Positions 1 to 15,800 of a DNA stretch of 30,318 bases are shown one piece after another (positions within the stretch are counted from its first letter, which is position 1; every line of letters begins with the position of its first letter). The position numbers were made by a program, and so were the translations under genes. A model generated the notes under the pieces. The model saw only the letters and a program-made list of their open reading frames with translations, did no database searches and was not told the DNA's origin. Source of the DNA: Collodictyon triciliatum. Its lineage: Eukaryota; CRuMs. The stretch spans positions 1 to 30,318 of the forward strand of contig JBHJMP010000880.1 of the NCBI GenBank assembly GCA_043381765.1, given 5' to 3'.

Positions 1-370
1 AGAAATAGAAAAAAGAAATAGAAAAAAGAAATAGAAAAAAGAAATAGAAAAAAGAAACAGAAAAAAGAAATAAAAAGAAATAGAAAAAAGAAAGAAATAG
101 AAAAAAGAAATAGAAAAAAGAAACAGAAAAAAGAAACAGAAAAAAGAAACAGAAAAAAGAAACAGAAAAAAGAAACAGAAAAAAGAAATAGAAAAAAGAA
201 ATAGAAAAAAGAAATAGAAAAAGAAATAGAAAAAAGAAAGAAAAGAATGAAAAAAGAAAGAAAAAGAATGAAAAAAGAAAGAAATAGAAAAAAGAAAGAA
301 AAGAATGAAAAAAGAAATGGAAAAAGAAAAAGAAAAAAGAAAAAGAAAAAAGAAAATAGAAAGAAAAATT
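1..370. repeat. Purine-rich low-complexity satellite (GAAATAGAAAAAA-type units)
   Basis: The strand shown is almost wholly A and G, built from degenerate units of about 12-13 bases (GAAATAGAAAAA, GAAACAGAAAAA, GAAAGAAAAGAATG). No frame gives a plausible protein. The unit variants are grouped: the CAGA variant clusters at 110-180 and the GAATG variant at 240-310. This indicates local duplication rather than random low complexity. The array begins before base 1, so its full length is unknown. Confidence 0.9.
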
Positions 371-903
371 AAAGAAATAGGAAAATGAATTGTTGATTGA
401 AAAGCTAATCGACAGATTGATCAAAAGTTGCAGTGGCCATCACATGATTTAAATCAGAATCAAACGCCAAAAAAATAACAATAACTAAAAAAAATAATTT
501 ATTAATAAGTTTCTAATAAAACAGACGCTGACTTCTTAAGAGATCCAAAGTATGTCGCCCAAGATATTGAGCGAAAGCGACTCTAAAAGAAGGCCAAACA
601 GCCGCAGAGCCTCTTTAGTATACCTCCCTTCGCCTCAGAGGCCCAAAGGACAGCCCAACGCAGGGCAACAACCGGATGTTACGGGCTTTGAACTGCCTAT
701 TTTCCAATTCCCATTCATCGGACATCGCCCGTTGAGCCACGCCACTTTTGGGCCGACAATGAGGCATAACAAAAATCCACATATGAAATATTTCTGCGTA
801 TTCTTCCTTGTTTTATTTTTTTTTAATCAACACCACGCACGCAGAGCAAAAGCACACTCGCGTCGGATGTGAATCTCAAACCCGCCGAAAGCCACAACGC
901 ATA
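371..903. other. Intergenic stretch with no supported gene
   Basis: An open frame of 106 codons (552-872, + strand) lies here, but its translation resembles no family I recognise and ends in a phenylalanine-rich run from a T tract. The stretch directly precedes the proposed transporter start at 904, so it is most simply its promoter and 5' leader. No convincing TATA element or RNA gene was seen. Confidence 0.5.
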
Positions 904-3958
<3,055 letters not shown>

Positions 3959-4472
3959 NNNNNNNNNNNNNNNNNNNNNNNNNNNNNNNNNNNNNNNNNN
4001 NNNNNNNNNNNNNNNNNNNNNNNNNNNNNNNNNNNNNNNNNNNNNNNNNNNNNNNNNNNNNNNNNNNNNNNNNNNNNNNNNNNNNNNNNNNNNNNNNNNN
4101 NNNNNNNNNNNNNNNNNNNNNNNNNNNNNNNNNNNNNNNNNNNNNNNNNNNNNNNNNNNNNNNNNNNNNNNNNNNNNNNNNNNNNNNNNNNNNNNNNNNN
4201 NNNNNNNNNNNNNNNNNNNNNNNNNNNNNNNNNNNNNNNNNNNNNNNNNNNNNNNNNNNNNNNNNNNNNNNNNNNNNNNNNNNNNNNNNNNNNNNNNNNN
4301 NNNNNNNNNNNNNNNNNNNNNNNNNNNNNNNNNNNNNNNNNNNNNNNNNNNNNNNNNNNNNNNNNNNNNNNNNNNNNNNNNNNNNNNNNNNNNNNNNNNN
4401 NNNNNNNNNNNNNNNNNNNNNNNNNNNNNNNNNNNNNNNNNNNNNNNNNNNNNNNNNNNNNNNNNNNNNNNN
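3959..4472. other. Assembly gap (N)
   Basis: A run of N that interrupts the last recognisable transporter exon (starts 3926). The C-terminal tail and stop codon of the transporter are probably here. Confidence 0.95.
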
Positions 4473-4535
4473 CACCAGTGTCTGGTTTAGGCTGGCACTA
4501 AAATTTCCACAAATATATAAATATTTGTCCAATTC

Positions 4536-4541
4536 AATAAA
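4536..4541 (+). terminator. Possible AATAAA polyadenylation signal of the transporter gene
   Basis: A perfect AATAAA lies just after the gap that hides the transporter C-terminus. Position fits a 3' UTR, but the stop codon cannot be seen and the hexamer is common in AT-rich DNA. Confidence 0.25.
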
Positions 4542-4721
4542 AATCATCTATCCTGATGTTCCAGATATATACCAGACCACAGGCTTGATTGTGTTGAGCA
4601 CGACGTTTCGCCAATACACTCATAAACCGCTGTCCAAAAAGCAATGCCGAAATGAATCCGAATCTGTCAAACTCATCAAAAAAAAATTAGGAAGAAAAAA
4701 ATGGCATATGGAAAATACCCA

Positions 4722-4729
4722 TATATAAA
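4722..4729 (+). promoter_or_regulatory. Possible TATA element (TATATAAA)
   Basis: TATATAAAG stands alone in otherwise mixed sequence about 860 bases before the proposed FAS start. It could be a core promoter for a long FAS leader. A second TATAAAT at 5538-5544, only about 45 bases before the start codon, is an alternative. Neither can be proved from sequence. Confidence 0.2.
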
Positions 4730-5586
4730 GAGCCTGGCGAGATGTATCCACAGAATGGTATTGACACTGTGGGGATGTGCGCCTGATTTCTCGCTGGATC
4801 AGACGTAGATCAAATGGCCAATGCTCAAGCATTTGAGGAGGGAGCGCAGATTGCCTTGCCCACTAATTCCCTCACTCTCATCTACTTGGCCTTGCGGGTA
4901 CTCCGTCTATGCTTCCAGCGTCCTACGCTATATCAATCTGCTTCACGGCAAAGAAACCTCTGCCTGCTTCATATCCACAAGCGAGACTCAAAGTGAGAAA
5001 GGCCGATTCCTTTAGGGCGAATCTACTCACCCGCAGTTTTTCAAACGCAGTGACCCAAGGCACACACGGACTCACACGGACCGCATCCTTGCTGACCTGT
5101 CTGCTCAGTTTGCTCAAGCCGGACAATAGACATAGAGCCCCATAGAGTTTCTCTTACACCGCCCAGCTTGCTTCAAACCCAGCTCAGCACTCGGACCCAA
5201 ACTTCATCGCGTACGAGGACAACTTTTGTAGTTGCACAAGTCTTCTACTGTGCTCCTTTCATCATCATTCGTATTTACATTTTTTATTTTCTATAGCTTT
5301 GGACTCACGATCCCACAAGACAACGATTGTCGAACACACCAGTTTACACTCACCAAATCAACACTTGTTAAAGTTTTCAACCCCACCGTTAGTTCTCCTC
5401 CTTCTCAACGACCCTAATCACACGAATTGTTTTGTGTCAGATGAAGGAATTCCTTCGTATTCCTCCTTTTTTTTTTCTACTATTCCATTTATAAAAACTC
5501 TTTACACGCCTTATAACCCCATTTTCTTCGTCCAACATATAAATCGGAACTTTTAAAAAAACCCAACCAGAACAAGTTTCCAGGGA

Positions 5587-7403
5587 ATGTCGGACCATGG
5601 TATCTCCCTCTTTATCCATACACCCACCTACAAACATCGCTTATCTGAGTCTCCTGTTAAGGTTTTCATTCCCTCCTCACCAACACACTCTTATTCACAA
5701 ACGCCCCATTCCTATCAGACACACATCCTGCCCCCTTCGACCTGTGGAAGAAACACCACGCGCTTGAGAAAGCCGCAGCCCATGCCCAGCATTCCGAAAA
5801 TGCGGAACTGGTAAGCCCGGACATGAGCTACTCTCCTCGCACACAAAAGACAAAAAGACAAAAAGACAAAAAGACAAAAAAGGGAAAAAAAGGGAAAAAA
5901 AGGGAAAAAAAGGGAAAAAAAGGGAAAAAAGAAAAAAGAAAAAAGAAAAAAGAAAAAAGAAAAAAAAGAGATATAATACTAACCTACTCTCCACTACAGA
6001 CCCCGGTGAAGCTGACCGACACGACGGAGCTATGGGTCCCGCACGAACTCGCGGTTGCATCCCAGACCATCTGGGAGCGCTACGTTCGCAAGACAGAGAC
6101 CGCCAAAGCCCTTGTGAGCGGCCCCGAGCCAAGCAGCGAAGCCGACGAAGCGCCCGCCGACCGCACGGTGCGCACATGGTTGCACTTTGTGAACGCCGTT
6201 CTGCACCAAACCACATCATCACCATCACCATCACCATCACCATCGCCCACAAACACAAACACCGAGGCAGACACCGCTGCAGACGCAGACGCAGACGCAG
6301 ACGCACTCAAGGTTGCGACGACAACACGACAGTATCTGCTGCGCATCGGCCTGGACGCAGTAGAGCGCGCGCTGCCGCCCGGGACGACGCTTCACGTGGC
6401 GACACGAGGGATGGCGGAAGGGCGGGAGCTGCTGCGGAGCGTCTTTGTCGGACGCGGCGAGCTGCACGGGCCGTGGACGCGCGAGTGGGAGAGCGAGGCC
6501 GGGGCGCTGACCCAGTCATCTACACCATCATTATCATCACCACCATCATCAGCATCACCGCAGACGGGCGGGGCATGCGCCGGGCTGTTTGGCGGGCAGG
6601 GCCAGGGCGGGGCGTGGCTGCAGGAGCTGCGGACGCTGCATGCGACATACCCGGCCGTGCGCGGGCTGATTGCCGAGTGGGCCGGGATTGTTGCGGCGCT
6701 CGCTCAGGCGGAGGACGCAGGCGGGGACGTGTATCGCCACGGCGTGGACGTGCTTGCCTGGATCCGGGATGCGGGCAGCGCGCCGTTCGGCGAGTATCTC
6801 GCGGCCGCGCCGGTCAGCTACCCGTTTGTCGGGGTGACGCAGCTGGCGCACTATGCAAACACGCTGCTGCTTCTCGGCTGCGGCCCGCACACGGCCCCGG
6901 GCTCCTGGCTGCGCGCCGCCGTCGGGCACTCGCAGGGCGTTGTCGCCGCCACAGTTGCCGCCGCCGTCCCGGGCCTCGTGCGCCGCGCGCAGCTGCCGCC
7001 CTGGGCCGCCTTCCAGCGCCTCGCCCGCCACGCTGTCGTCGCCCTCTTCTTCTGCGGCGCACGCGTCCACGCTGCACAGCCCTTCCCGGCCTCCGTCTCT
7101 GCAACCCGCCCCGACATCCTCCGCGAAAGCGAGGCCAACGGCGACCGCCGCCCGTCTCCCATGCTCGCCGTCCTTCAACTCCCGCATGCGGTCCTCGACT
7201 CGTATGTCGCCCGCGTCAACGCCGCCCTCGGCTCCGACCTCACGCGACATCTCCAGATTGCCCTGGTCAACGGGCCCCGCGCCTTTGTCGTCTGCGGCCA
7301 TCCCGAGAGTCTCCACATGCTGGCGCAGCTCCTCCGCGCAAAAGAAGGTTTGTTTACCCTTTATTTAAATCGGTTGATTGCTCAATATATATATTTTGTG
7401 TTT

Positions 7404-7470
<67 letters not shown>

Positions 7471-10400
7471 TTCGTTTGTGATGTAATGGGTGGCTGCTGT
7501 CTAGCTCCTTCCAATGTCGAGATTGACCAGAGTCGCGTTCCGTTCTCAAAGAGAAAAAAGCCGTTCACACTAAAGTACCTCGACGTCTCGGCGCCTTTCC
7601 ACTCTTCAAAGTTTGTGTTGGTTACTCGGAGAATCTATCCATCGCTCAATAATATTTCGTCGACGTGCACCTGTTATCTCTCCCTTTCTGCTACTCTTTC
7701 GCTCCCTGGGATTCAATGGCGCCCATACTGCGACTAATATATGGTTATTGCCCGTTTGTTTTGGGTATCATTAAAAGCGTGTTTATCGTAACGAGCGCTG
7801 CGATTTCTTTTTCATCTCTAGCCTGCTGAGCTCAGTCCCAGCTCGTATCATGGAGGACTTGAAGAAGCATGACGTGGAATTCCTTGCCTCCGACTTGGAA
7901 ATACCTGTTTACTCCACAAAGGATGGTTCGGACTTACGCTCATGCGCTGACCTGACCTCCACACTTATCAGGTTTTTTTCTTTTTTTCCTTTTCCTTTTC
8001 CTTTTCCTTTTCCTTTTCCTTTTCCTTTTCCTTTTCCTTTTCCTTTTCCTTTTCCTTTTCCTTTTCCTTTTCCTTTTCCTTTTTCATTCTACTCTACTCT
8101 ACTCTACTCTACTCTACTCTACTCTACTCTACTCTACTCTACTCTACTCTACTCTACTCTACTCTACTCTACTCTACTCTACTCTACTCTTTTCTTTCCT
8201 TTTCTATTCTACTCTTTTCTTTTCTTTTATTTTCCTTTCTATCAAAGCGAGCTTATTTTCACTGCTTTACAGACTGCAAATTTGCGAGCCCGTCAACTTC
8301 ATCAAATGCATGGAGCCCATCTCAGCAGCCAACGGGTTTACGCACATCATCGACTTCGGTCCGGGTGAAACTAGTGGAGCAGGAAGCATTGTCGCCCGTA
8401 ATATGAACGGCGCTGGAATTCAGGTTAGCTTTATCGACTGTTCATTTAACACCATTTTTCTCACATCAAATAGGTTTTTCTTATTTTTGTTTTCCTGTTC
8501 AATATATTTCAACCACACCAATTTGTAGCTGAATATCCTCACTGTATTTCTTCATAAAACCTTCAGATTGTTTTGGCTGGTTGCTTCTCAGTCCCACCCT
8601 CCCCGAATATAGTTTCCGACAAGTCTGTCCTTTTCGAAAAGAGAAAGGAATTCGTTCCATATGCACCGGTAAGATTCCCTTTCCTCTCCTTCTCTTTATT
8701 TTTAACTTGTGTCACCTATAAAAAAAAGTATCTAAAAACCCTTCCTTCCCTTGAATCGAATAAAGGAAAAAAAACTTGTGTCCCCTTACTTTTGATTTCT
8801 TATGTCCTGTTTCGGCCGTACATTTCATTGGTTGGAAAACAAATAATCAAAACAACTAAGCCAAGTTACCTAATTCATTACATAAATAGAATTGGGCTGT
8901 GGAGTATCAACCGAAACTAGTCAAGCGCGAAGTGGATGGAAAAGTTATACTTGACACCCGTTTCTCTCGCCTAATTGGAAAGCCTCCAATCATGGTTGCT
9001 GGAATGGTACACACGCAAGCACTTACACATCCTCTCACTAGTTTTTATATGCAACCACCATCACAAGCGTATCGAGTCTCGAGTGTAAAGCCAAACAATT
9101 TATAAATATATATTACCTAGACACCCACCACCGTTCATCCACCGCTGATTGCCGCTGTCTTGAATGCTGGATATCACGGTGAATTGGCAGGAGGCGGTCT
9201 CCCAACAGAAAAGGTAGCTACGAACATATTATCTAATTCACAGCCCCCTTTCGATGGAAATAAAAACTCTAAAGTTTCTTAATACAACTCGACGGTTTTT
9301 TCATATCATGATTGTTGTCTAGAATATCAAACCATAGGGACTCTGTGATTGTCATTCATACAATTACATTAAAAATATTTCCATATCAATTATCAGATGT
9401 TTAGAGACCACGTTCATGGCGTTCTTTCTGAGGCAACAGAGGGAAATGGTGTCACGCTCAATCTTCTTTTCCTAAATGCTCGTCTGTGGGGAATGCAAGT
9501 ATGATGAATTACTTTCTAGTATCATCTATTCATTATTCCTTAGGACTCTCATGCGCCCATATATCGTATCCAATGTCGAGTATCTACGTGACTATCCTTG
9601 ATTCCTCATCGATTTCAACTACAGTACCCTCTGATCAAGAAAATGCGGACCGAAGGCATCCCCATAGAGGGACTGACATGCGCGGCCGGTGTCCCATCCA
9701 TCGACAATGCCACTGAAATCCTCACAACATTGAAGGAATCTGGATTACGCCATGTGTCCTTCAAGCCTGGCTCCATTCAGGTCATAATTTTACATCCCAT
9801 TCTCATAGATTGTGTCTACATATAAGAGGAATTTGACTTGGTATTGATTTTTATCCCACATTTTCCTATGATTAACAAATATCCTCAGCCAGTTAAACCT
9901 CAAAGTGCCTTTTTCTTTTCTTATTCATAATAGGCCATTCACGATGTAATCAAAATCGCTGCTGCCAATGCCACAGTCCAAATCATCCTTCAATGGACTG
10001 GTGGGCGTGGAGGTGGTCACCATAGGTATGATGGTATTTACAGTCATCATAAGTATTCTTCTTTCTCTGCTCTTTGTTGCATTCAAATGTTAATGCCCCG
10101 GTACTTTCTCTCAATTACACGGAGTTGTTAACTTCCACAAAAAACCAAACCATTATTAGCTTTGAGGATTTCCATGAACCTATGCTCCAGACGTACAGTG
10201 ATATCAGAAACCAGAAGAATATCGTGCTTGTTGCTGGAAGTGGATTCGGAGACGCCGAAGGCTCCTGGCCATACATGGTACGAATTTTGCTCATATTGAG
10301 TTAAAGTGTAGAAGTCTAGGAACGACACCGTGCACTTATTTTTTTTTAAACATATGTCATGCATATTTGAATCGAATAAAAAGCGAAACAAAACTCAAAT

Positions 10401-12771
10401 GTCATAAATGTACACCAATATACAAACAAACCAAAGGTTCTATCATTTTTTCTGAAGAAAATATTTATTGTCGAATTAAGATTTAATCACCTTTTCTTGT
10501 GGATCTAATATTCGGTATAGTCCGGGCAATGGAGCACACAATACGGCTACCCTCCCATGCCATTTGACGGAATTCTGCTGGGCTCAAGAGTGATGGTTGC
10601 CAAAGAAGCGGCCACTGCAAATGAAGTCAAAGAATTGCTTGTTCAGGTAACAAACGATCGAATGTAACATTTATATATTCTCTAATTCTATTAGTCAGCT
10701 TTCATATGTTTATCTAATATGAGAAACTGTTCTTACTTCCTAATCTCCAAATCGCCCCAAGACTCCTGGAATCAAAACAGACGCTGAATGGGAGCTTAGT
10801 TACGACTCCGTCGCGGGAGGAATCATCACAGTGATGTCTGAGCTCGGAGAACCCATCCATAAGGTTGGAACCCGAGGACTGCTCTTCTGGAGGTTTGTCC
10901 ATAAACCTATTTAGTATACTCTAACAGAAAAATGGAGTCATAACCAAAACTTTAATATGATTGAATTACAATATTTACATGTTATTGAAATCTGACTTTT
11001 TTTTTATCTGTTATCCAGAGAAATGGATAAGGACATCTTCTCTCAGTCAAAGGAAAAGCAGATACAGTTGATATCTGCCAAGAAGGATTACATCATCAAG
11101 AAACTGAACGCTGACTTCCAGAAGGTTTACTTTGGGAAGAGGCGAAATGGTTCTGTTGTCGACTTGCACCAAATGACCTATGAAGATGTGCTCTACAGGC
11201 TTGTTGAGCTGACCTATATTCTCAACACCAAAGTGAATACGCAATACATATTAACAATGAATTACTTTTTTGATTTTTTTTTTATAAAACTCCAAAATCT
11301 GATTCATACCAAACGTTCATAAGGTTGACTTAAGTGAACATACTAACATATTTGCGTTCAGACCAACGAGCGCGTCTGGATTCACAATGACTTTAGGGAT
11401 AGAATATACACATTCGCTGTCCGAATGGAGGAAAGATTTGTCGGCGAAGTAAGTGTATTCCTGGATTACGATGATAATCCAAACCAGAATCGCATTTCTG
11501 ATTTGTTTACTATTCTTATTATTAATAAATGTTTTCCTTCCCTGATTTTTATCATTATTATTACAAAGGTCTTCCTCTCGGATTGGAAAGAGAAAGAGTT
11601 CACAGGAGATGATGAATCTGACAGCCAATTCAAGTAAGATGCATAAAGAAAACAAAGTAAAATATCCACATGCTTGAGTCATGAATTCTTGTTGTATTGA
11701 CAAACATGACAAAAGCACCAACATAACTAATACACGTAGAACCGTTCCAAATTCAGTGNNNNNNNNNNNNNNNNNNNNNNNNNNNNNNNNNNNNNNNNNN
11801 NNNNNNNNNNNNNNNNNNNNNNNNNNNNNNNNNNNNNNNNNNNNNNNNNNNNNNNNNNNNNNNNNNNNNNNNNNNNNNNNNNNNNNNNNNNNNNNNNNNN
11901 NNNNNNNNNNNNNNNNNNNNNNNNNNNNNNNNNNNNNNNNNNNNNNNNNNNNNNNNNNNNNNNNNNNNNNNNNNNNNNNNNNNNNNNNNNNNNNNNNNNN
12001 NNNNNNNNNNNNNNNNNNNNNNNNNNNNNNNNNNNNNNNNNNNNNNNNNNNNNNNNNNNNNNNNNNNNNNNNNNNNNNNNNNNNNNNNNNNNNNNNNNNN
12101 NNNNNNNNNNNNNNNNNNNNNNNNNNNNNNNNNNNNNNNNNNNNNNNNNNNNNNNNNNNNNNNNNNNNNNNNNNNNNNNNNNNNNNNNNNNNNNNNNNNN
12201 NNNNNNNNNNNNNNNNNNNNNNNNNNNNNNNNNNNNNNNNNNNNNNNNNNNNNNNNNNNNNNNNNNNNNNNNNNNNNNNNNNNNNNNNNNNNNNNNNNNN
12301 NNNNNNNNNNNNNNNNNNNNNNNNNNNNNNNNNNNNNNNNNNNNNAAAAAACTGCAACATCGCTGAGGTTTCACATAGACACAAATCAGTATACTATTGA
12401 GCCAGTGTTAAAAACGATATTAAGATAAAAATTGACCGTAGGATTCCCTTTGGTATTCTGAATATTTGGATGCTGTCCCTGAAAGGGATGTTGGGCGCGT
12501 TTGTATCCTGCAAGGGCCCCTTTCTGTTAAATACTCTGTGAAGGCAAATGAACCCGTGGGTGAAATCTTGGACAATATCCACGAAGGCTTCATTCAAAAA
12601 CTCTCTTCTGAGTTGGAGTCAAAGGTAATGTATTTAATTCTAATGAGCGTTGCTTTGAATCAAATTAATATATATGGGATTTTTTTCTAACCAACCTGTA
12701 GAAAGCATATCCACGTTTCTTTCTCGATTTTTTTTAACCTTCACCTATATACCATCGACCAGTCGTGTAAC

Positions 12772-12839
<68 letters not shown>

Positions 12840-15800
12840 AATGGCGGAATTCCGTACCCGAAAACAGGGAAAAGCAGTACCCGAACAAGTTGAGTATCTC
12901 GGGGGAGAGACTCTATTGACCGTGACTGACGAACAATTATCTGAGGCTACGAACGGGAGCATCAAAATCTCGAAAGAGGTAATAGATTGCCGGATACCAC
13001 GTTTGATAATATTCATGCAGTTATTACACATATCCAAAAATAACATCTACGATTTCTTCCTATTTTACTTCCAATCTTCTTTTTACTTGTCTATCTCTGT
13101 CTTTATGCAAATTTCTAGACTAATAAATAGTCTTGTATATATCGAACCTTAGTCATCAAAGGAAACTGAAATTGTTACCGTGGAGCTTCCCTCTGTCGAG
13201 TCGAGTCTTCCAGAGAGTTCTTTGTGGTTCGAATGGCTCTCCGGGCCTTCATACAATTGGTTAGAATCATCATCTTATTAAAGGGGCATCCCGATTTTTA
13301 TTTGCCTTTTATTTTCGAAATATGATGTTTCTCCCCCAAAGACCCAAAGTCCAACCTTGGTGTTTACGTCTCATAGGTGGAGAGCGCTCCTAACTTCAAC
13401 ATCCTTTGTGTATGGAAGATCCCAGAAGGAAAATTTATTGAGCCATGTTTTCCGACCTCGTCCTGGACTTAAGATTGTCCTTAGATACACAACCAGCGGA
13501 ACAAAAAAGTAAGGAATACAAAGTGCCGGTCTAATTGAATGTTTCAGTATTGTCAAAAAAAAGTAATATTATAATACCCTATTTTCTTTTGATATTCGAA
13601 AGGAATAATATACGGTTCATCACATTATCGAAAATTTGATTTTGATGCTTATTTCACCTTCTGCTTTATAGGAATCTACAAAGCGTCGGTATCTTTGAAC
13701 AAAGTTCTACGCATCCAGATAAGCCATCTTTGCAAGTCAATTACAGTCCCTCCAGCGAAGCAGCCTATGCAGGAAAGATTGTGGTGACCATGTTCCATCA
13801 CCGACCTGCTATTGGTGAACGCGCACCCGGCTTGATTCCACTTGACCTGACATATGGCTACAACCCACGACATGGCTACGCACCAATCCACGCAGACATG
13901 GGATACTGGAATCAGAAAGTCAAAGAATTCTATGCACGTCTGTGGTTTGGTGATGAGGTCTGTACATACAACTATCAAGCTCAAAATGCAAATGTATTCG
14001 AATTCTTCTATGAGATAAATCAACTACTGTCTGCTCATACATATTCTCTTTGTATGTACATTGTATAGGATAACACGACTGTCTTTGAAGCGAATCCTCT
14101 CGATGTCATCTTCAAGTCCCAATTCATTGTCAAGAAGGAGGTGCTTTTTGTATTCATAGTTTTCTAAAAATAAGTAAAAAAAAGAAAAATTGAAGAAGAA
14201 ACAACCAGAATTCATTTGGTTATATGTTATCAAATAAGATCAATTGTGGGTGAACTGACCCGATCTGTCAAATTTGTAGGACGTCGACTCATTCAGCCGC
14301 TCTGTCAACCAAATCCTGAGGTTTTTTCTTTTTGGTCTATGACGGCCCTTGCAATTACCTGTCATTCATCAATCATTCTTTGAAAACAGTTTTCTTGTAT
14401 TCCATTTTTTTAAATTGTGTACTATTCACAAAGAAACGAAGATGGAAAAACTATTGCCCCGATGGACTTTGCTATTGTTGTCGCATGGGAGCCCTTAATC
14501 AAATCTTTGTTCCCGAAAACGATTGACGGAGATATTCTTCAGCTCGTCCATCTATCGGTATCACATTTTTTTTTTTAGCTCTTGCTCTTTTAATTTACTT
14601 AATTATTTACTTAATTATATGACTATGAGCACTTAGTTGTTGTTTGCATATCTTCGTTCAAAATGTCGATAGAATGGATTTTCCGCTGTCTCCAAAGCAC
14701 CGAAGGCTGGCCTAATGGCAGTTGGAGACAAAATTAATATTTCTATGAAGATAGTAGAAATAATTAATAACACCAACGAGTTTCTTGGAAAGCGAGTGTC
14801 AGTTGTTGGTCAACTCTCAAGGTAGACTCTGACATGGATATAAACCATTTTTTTTTTTTTTGTTATCAACCTTCATGTTCCTAGGAAGCCAACGACGACA
14901 TATTGATGTAACATTCAAAAACTCACGAATAGGGAAAATGAAGAGCCCTTCATGGAGATCAAAAGTCAATTCCTATTCAGAGGCACGTTTTCTGATTTTG
15001 CAAACTCCTTCCGACGCTCCAAAGAAACAAGAAAGATTGTGCTTGATAAAAAGGTCTTTGAAAAATTTCAAACACATGTTTGTGATACTATGGCGAGAAA
15101 AGAAAGTCAGTATCCGTGGTCAAACACCTCAACAACGCTTTTATTACATTCCTCTATCTTTTTGTTTTATTGACAGGAAAAAATTGAGATATTGAAATCT
15201 AAGCCTTGGTTCTCCTGGATTGGCAGCGAGGCAGATAATATCAAAACTGGAGATAGTTTGATTGTTGATGTTGAGACTCTAGAGTTCTTCCAGGTTCTCA
15301 TTCCTATGATTACTTTTGAAAAGTCAACACGATGCAAATGATTTTCTCTGCTTGGTTACAGCAAACCTAAGTATCATATGCTATTTTACAGGATGACAAT
15401 ACATCTCTCGAGAAAGTCTTCTGCAAAGGCACTGTCCTGAAGGAAAGTGCAATTACATCGGTATCTGCTACTCGTATTGCTGATGTTGAATATAAAGCAG
15501 AGAAAGTTCAGGTAACATTTATTCATACTTTAAAATAAGAGATTTGTAAACTAGATTATACCCCAAACGCCATCGGCTACATGAAAAAAAACAAACAAAC
15601 AAAATGACATTGTAACGTTTTTTTTTTTATCATGATTGCTGCTACACTACCCACTTGATGAACCATCGACAATATAGGGAAATGCTCTGAAGGCTTATCT
15701 TCTGAGAGAGGGCGAGTCTTTACAACCCGCAATCTTTTTGAGAACTGGTGGCTACAGTTTCCCAGCCAAGGTTTTACTTTATATATTTATAATTAAAAGA

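Larger units (their letters stand above)
4473..5586. other. Intergenic region between transporter and FAS; no recognised gene
   Basis: More than 1.1 kb without a recognised protein. Short frames exist on both strands (for example 4814-4996 and 5126-4923) but none shows a family motif. The second half (about 5160-5586) is pyrimidine-rich on the strand shown, as expected for a fungal-type promoter and 5' leader of the FAS gene. Confidence 0.5.
6000..8668 (+). other. FAS domain: acetyltransferase (AT)
   Basis: Exons are 6000-7347, 7505-7610, 7822-7971, 8273-8423 and 8567-8668. The domain loads the acetyl starter onto ACP. It opens with [12 protein letters not shown], equivalent to the LLVPTASFFIASQ segment of yeast Fas1. 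Next come LFGGQGQGG, then VGHSQG with the nucleophilic Ser at codon 6930-6932, then SAPFHSS and the DFGPGETSG segment. The first exon is unusually long, intronless and GC-rich compared with the rest of the gene. It contains microsatellite-encoded insertions rich in Ser-Pro and Ala-Asp before the catalytic core. The catalytic core itself is well conserved. Confidence 0.92.

Noticed and set aside
552-872. 106-codon open frame upstream of the transporter
   Set aside because: No recognisable domain, ends in a low-complexity Phe run, and sits where the promoter of the transporter is expected.
5823-5999. Lysine-rich N-terminus (KKGKKGKK...) apparently in frame with the AT exon
   Set aside because: It lies in an intron with a GTAAGC donor at 5811, a TACTAAC branch point and a CACTACAG acceptor at 5999; the flanking exons join in phase without it.
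6555-7316. 253-codon open frame on the - strand and other long antisense frames in the AT exon
   Set aside because: Shadow frames produced by the GC-rich codons of the AT exon; translation is Arg/Ala/Gly-rich with no family motif.
14933-15176. Apparent frameshift in the DH region
   Set aside because: The obvious GTCAGT donor at 15106 breaks phase, but donors at 15054 or 15078 keep the frame, and the first also gives the residue spacing seen in yeast Fas1.
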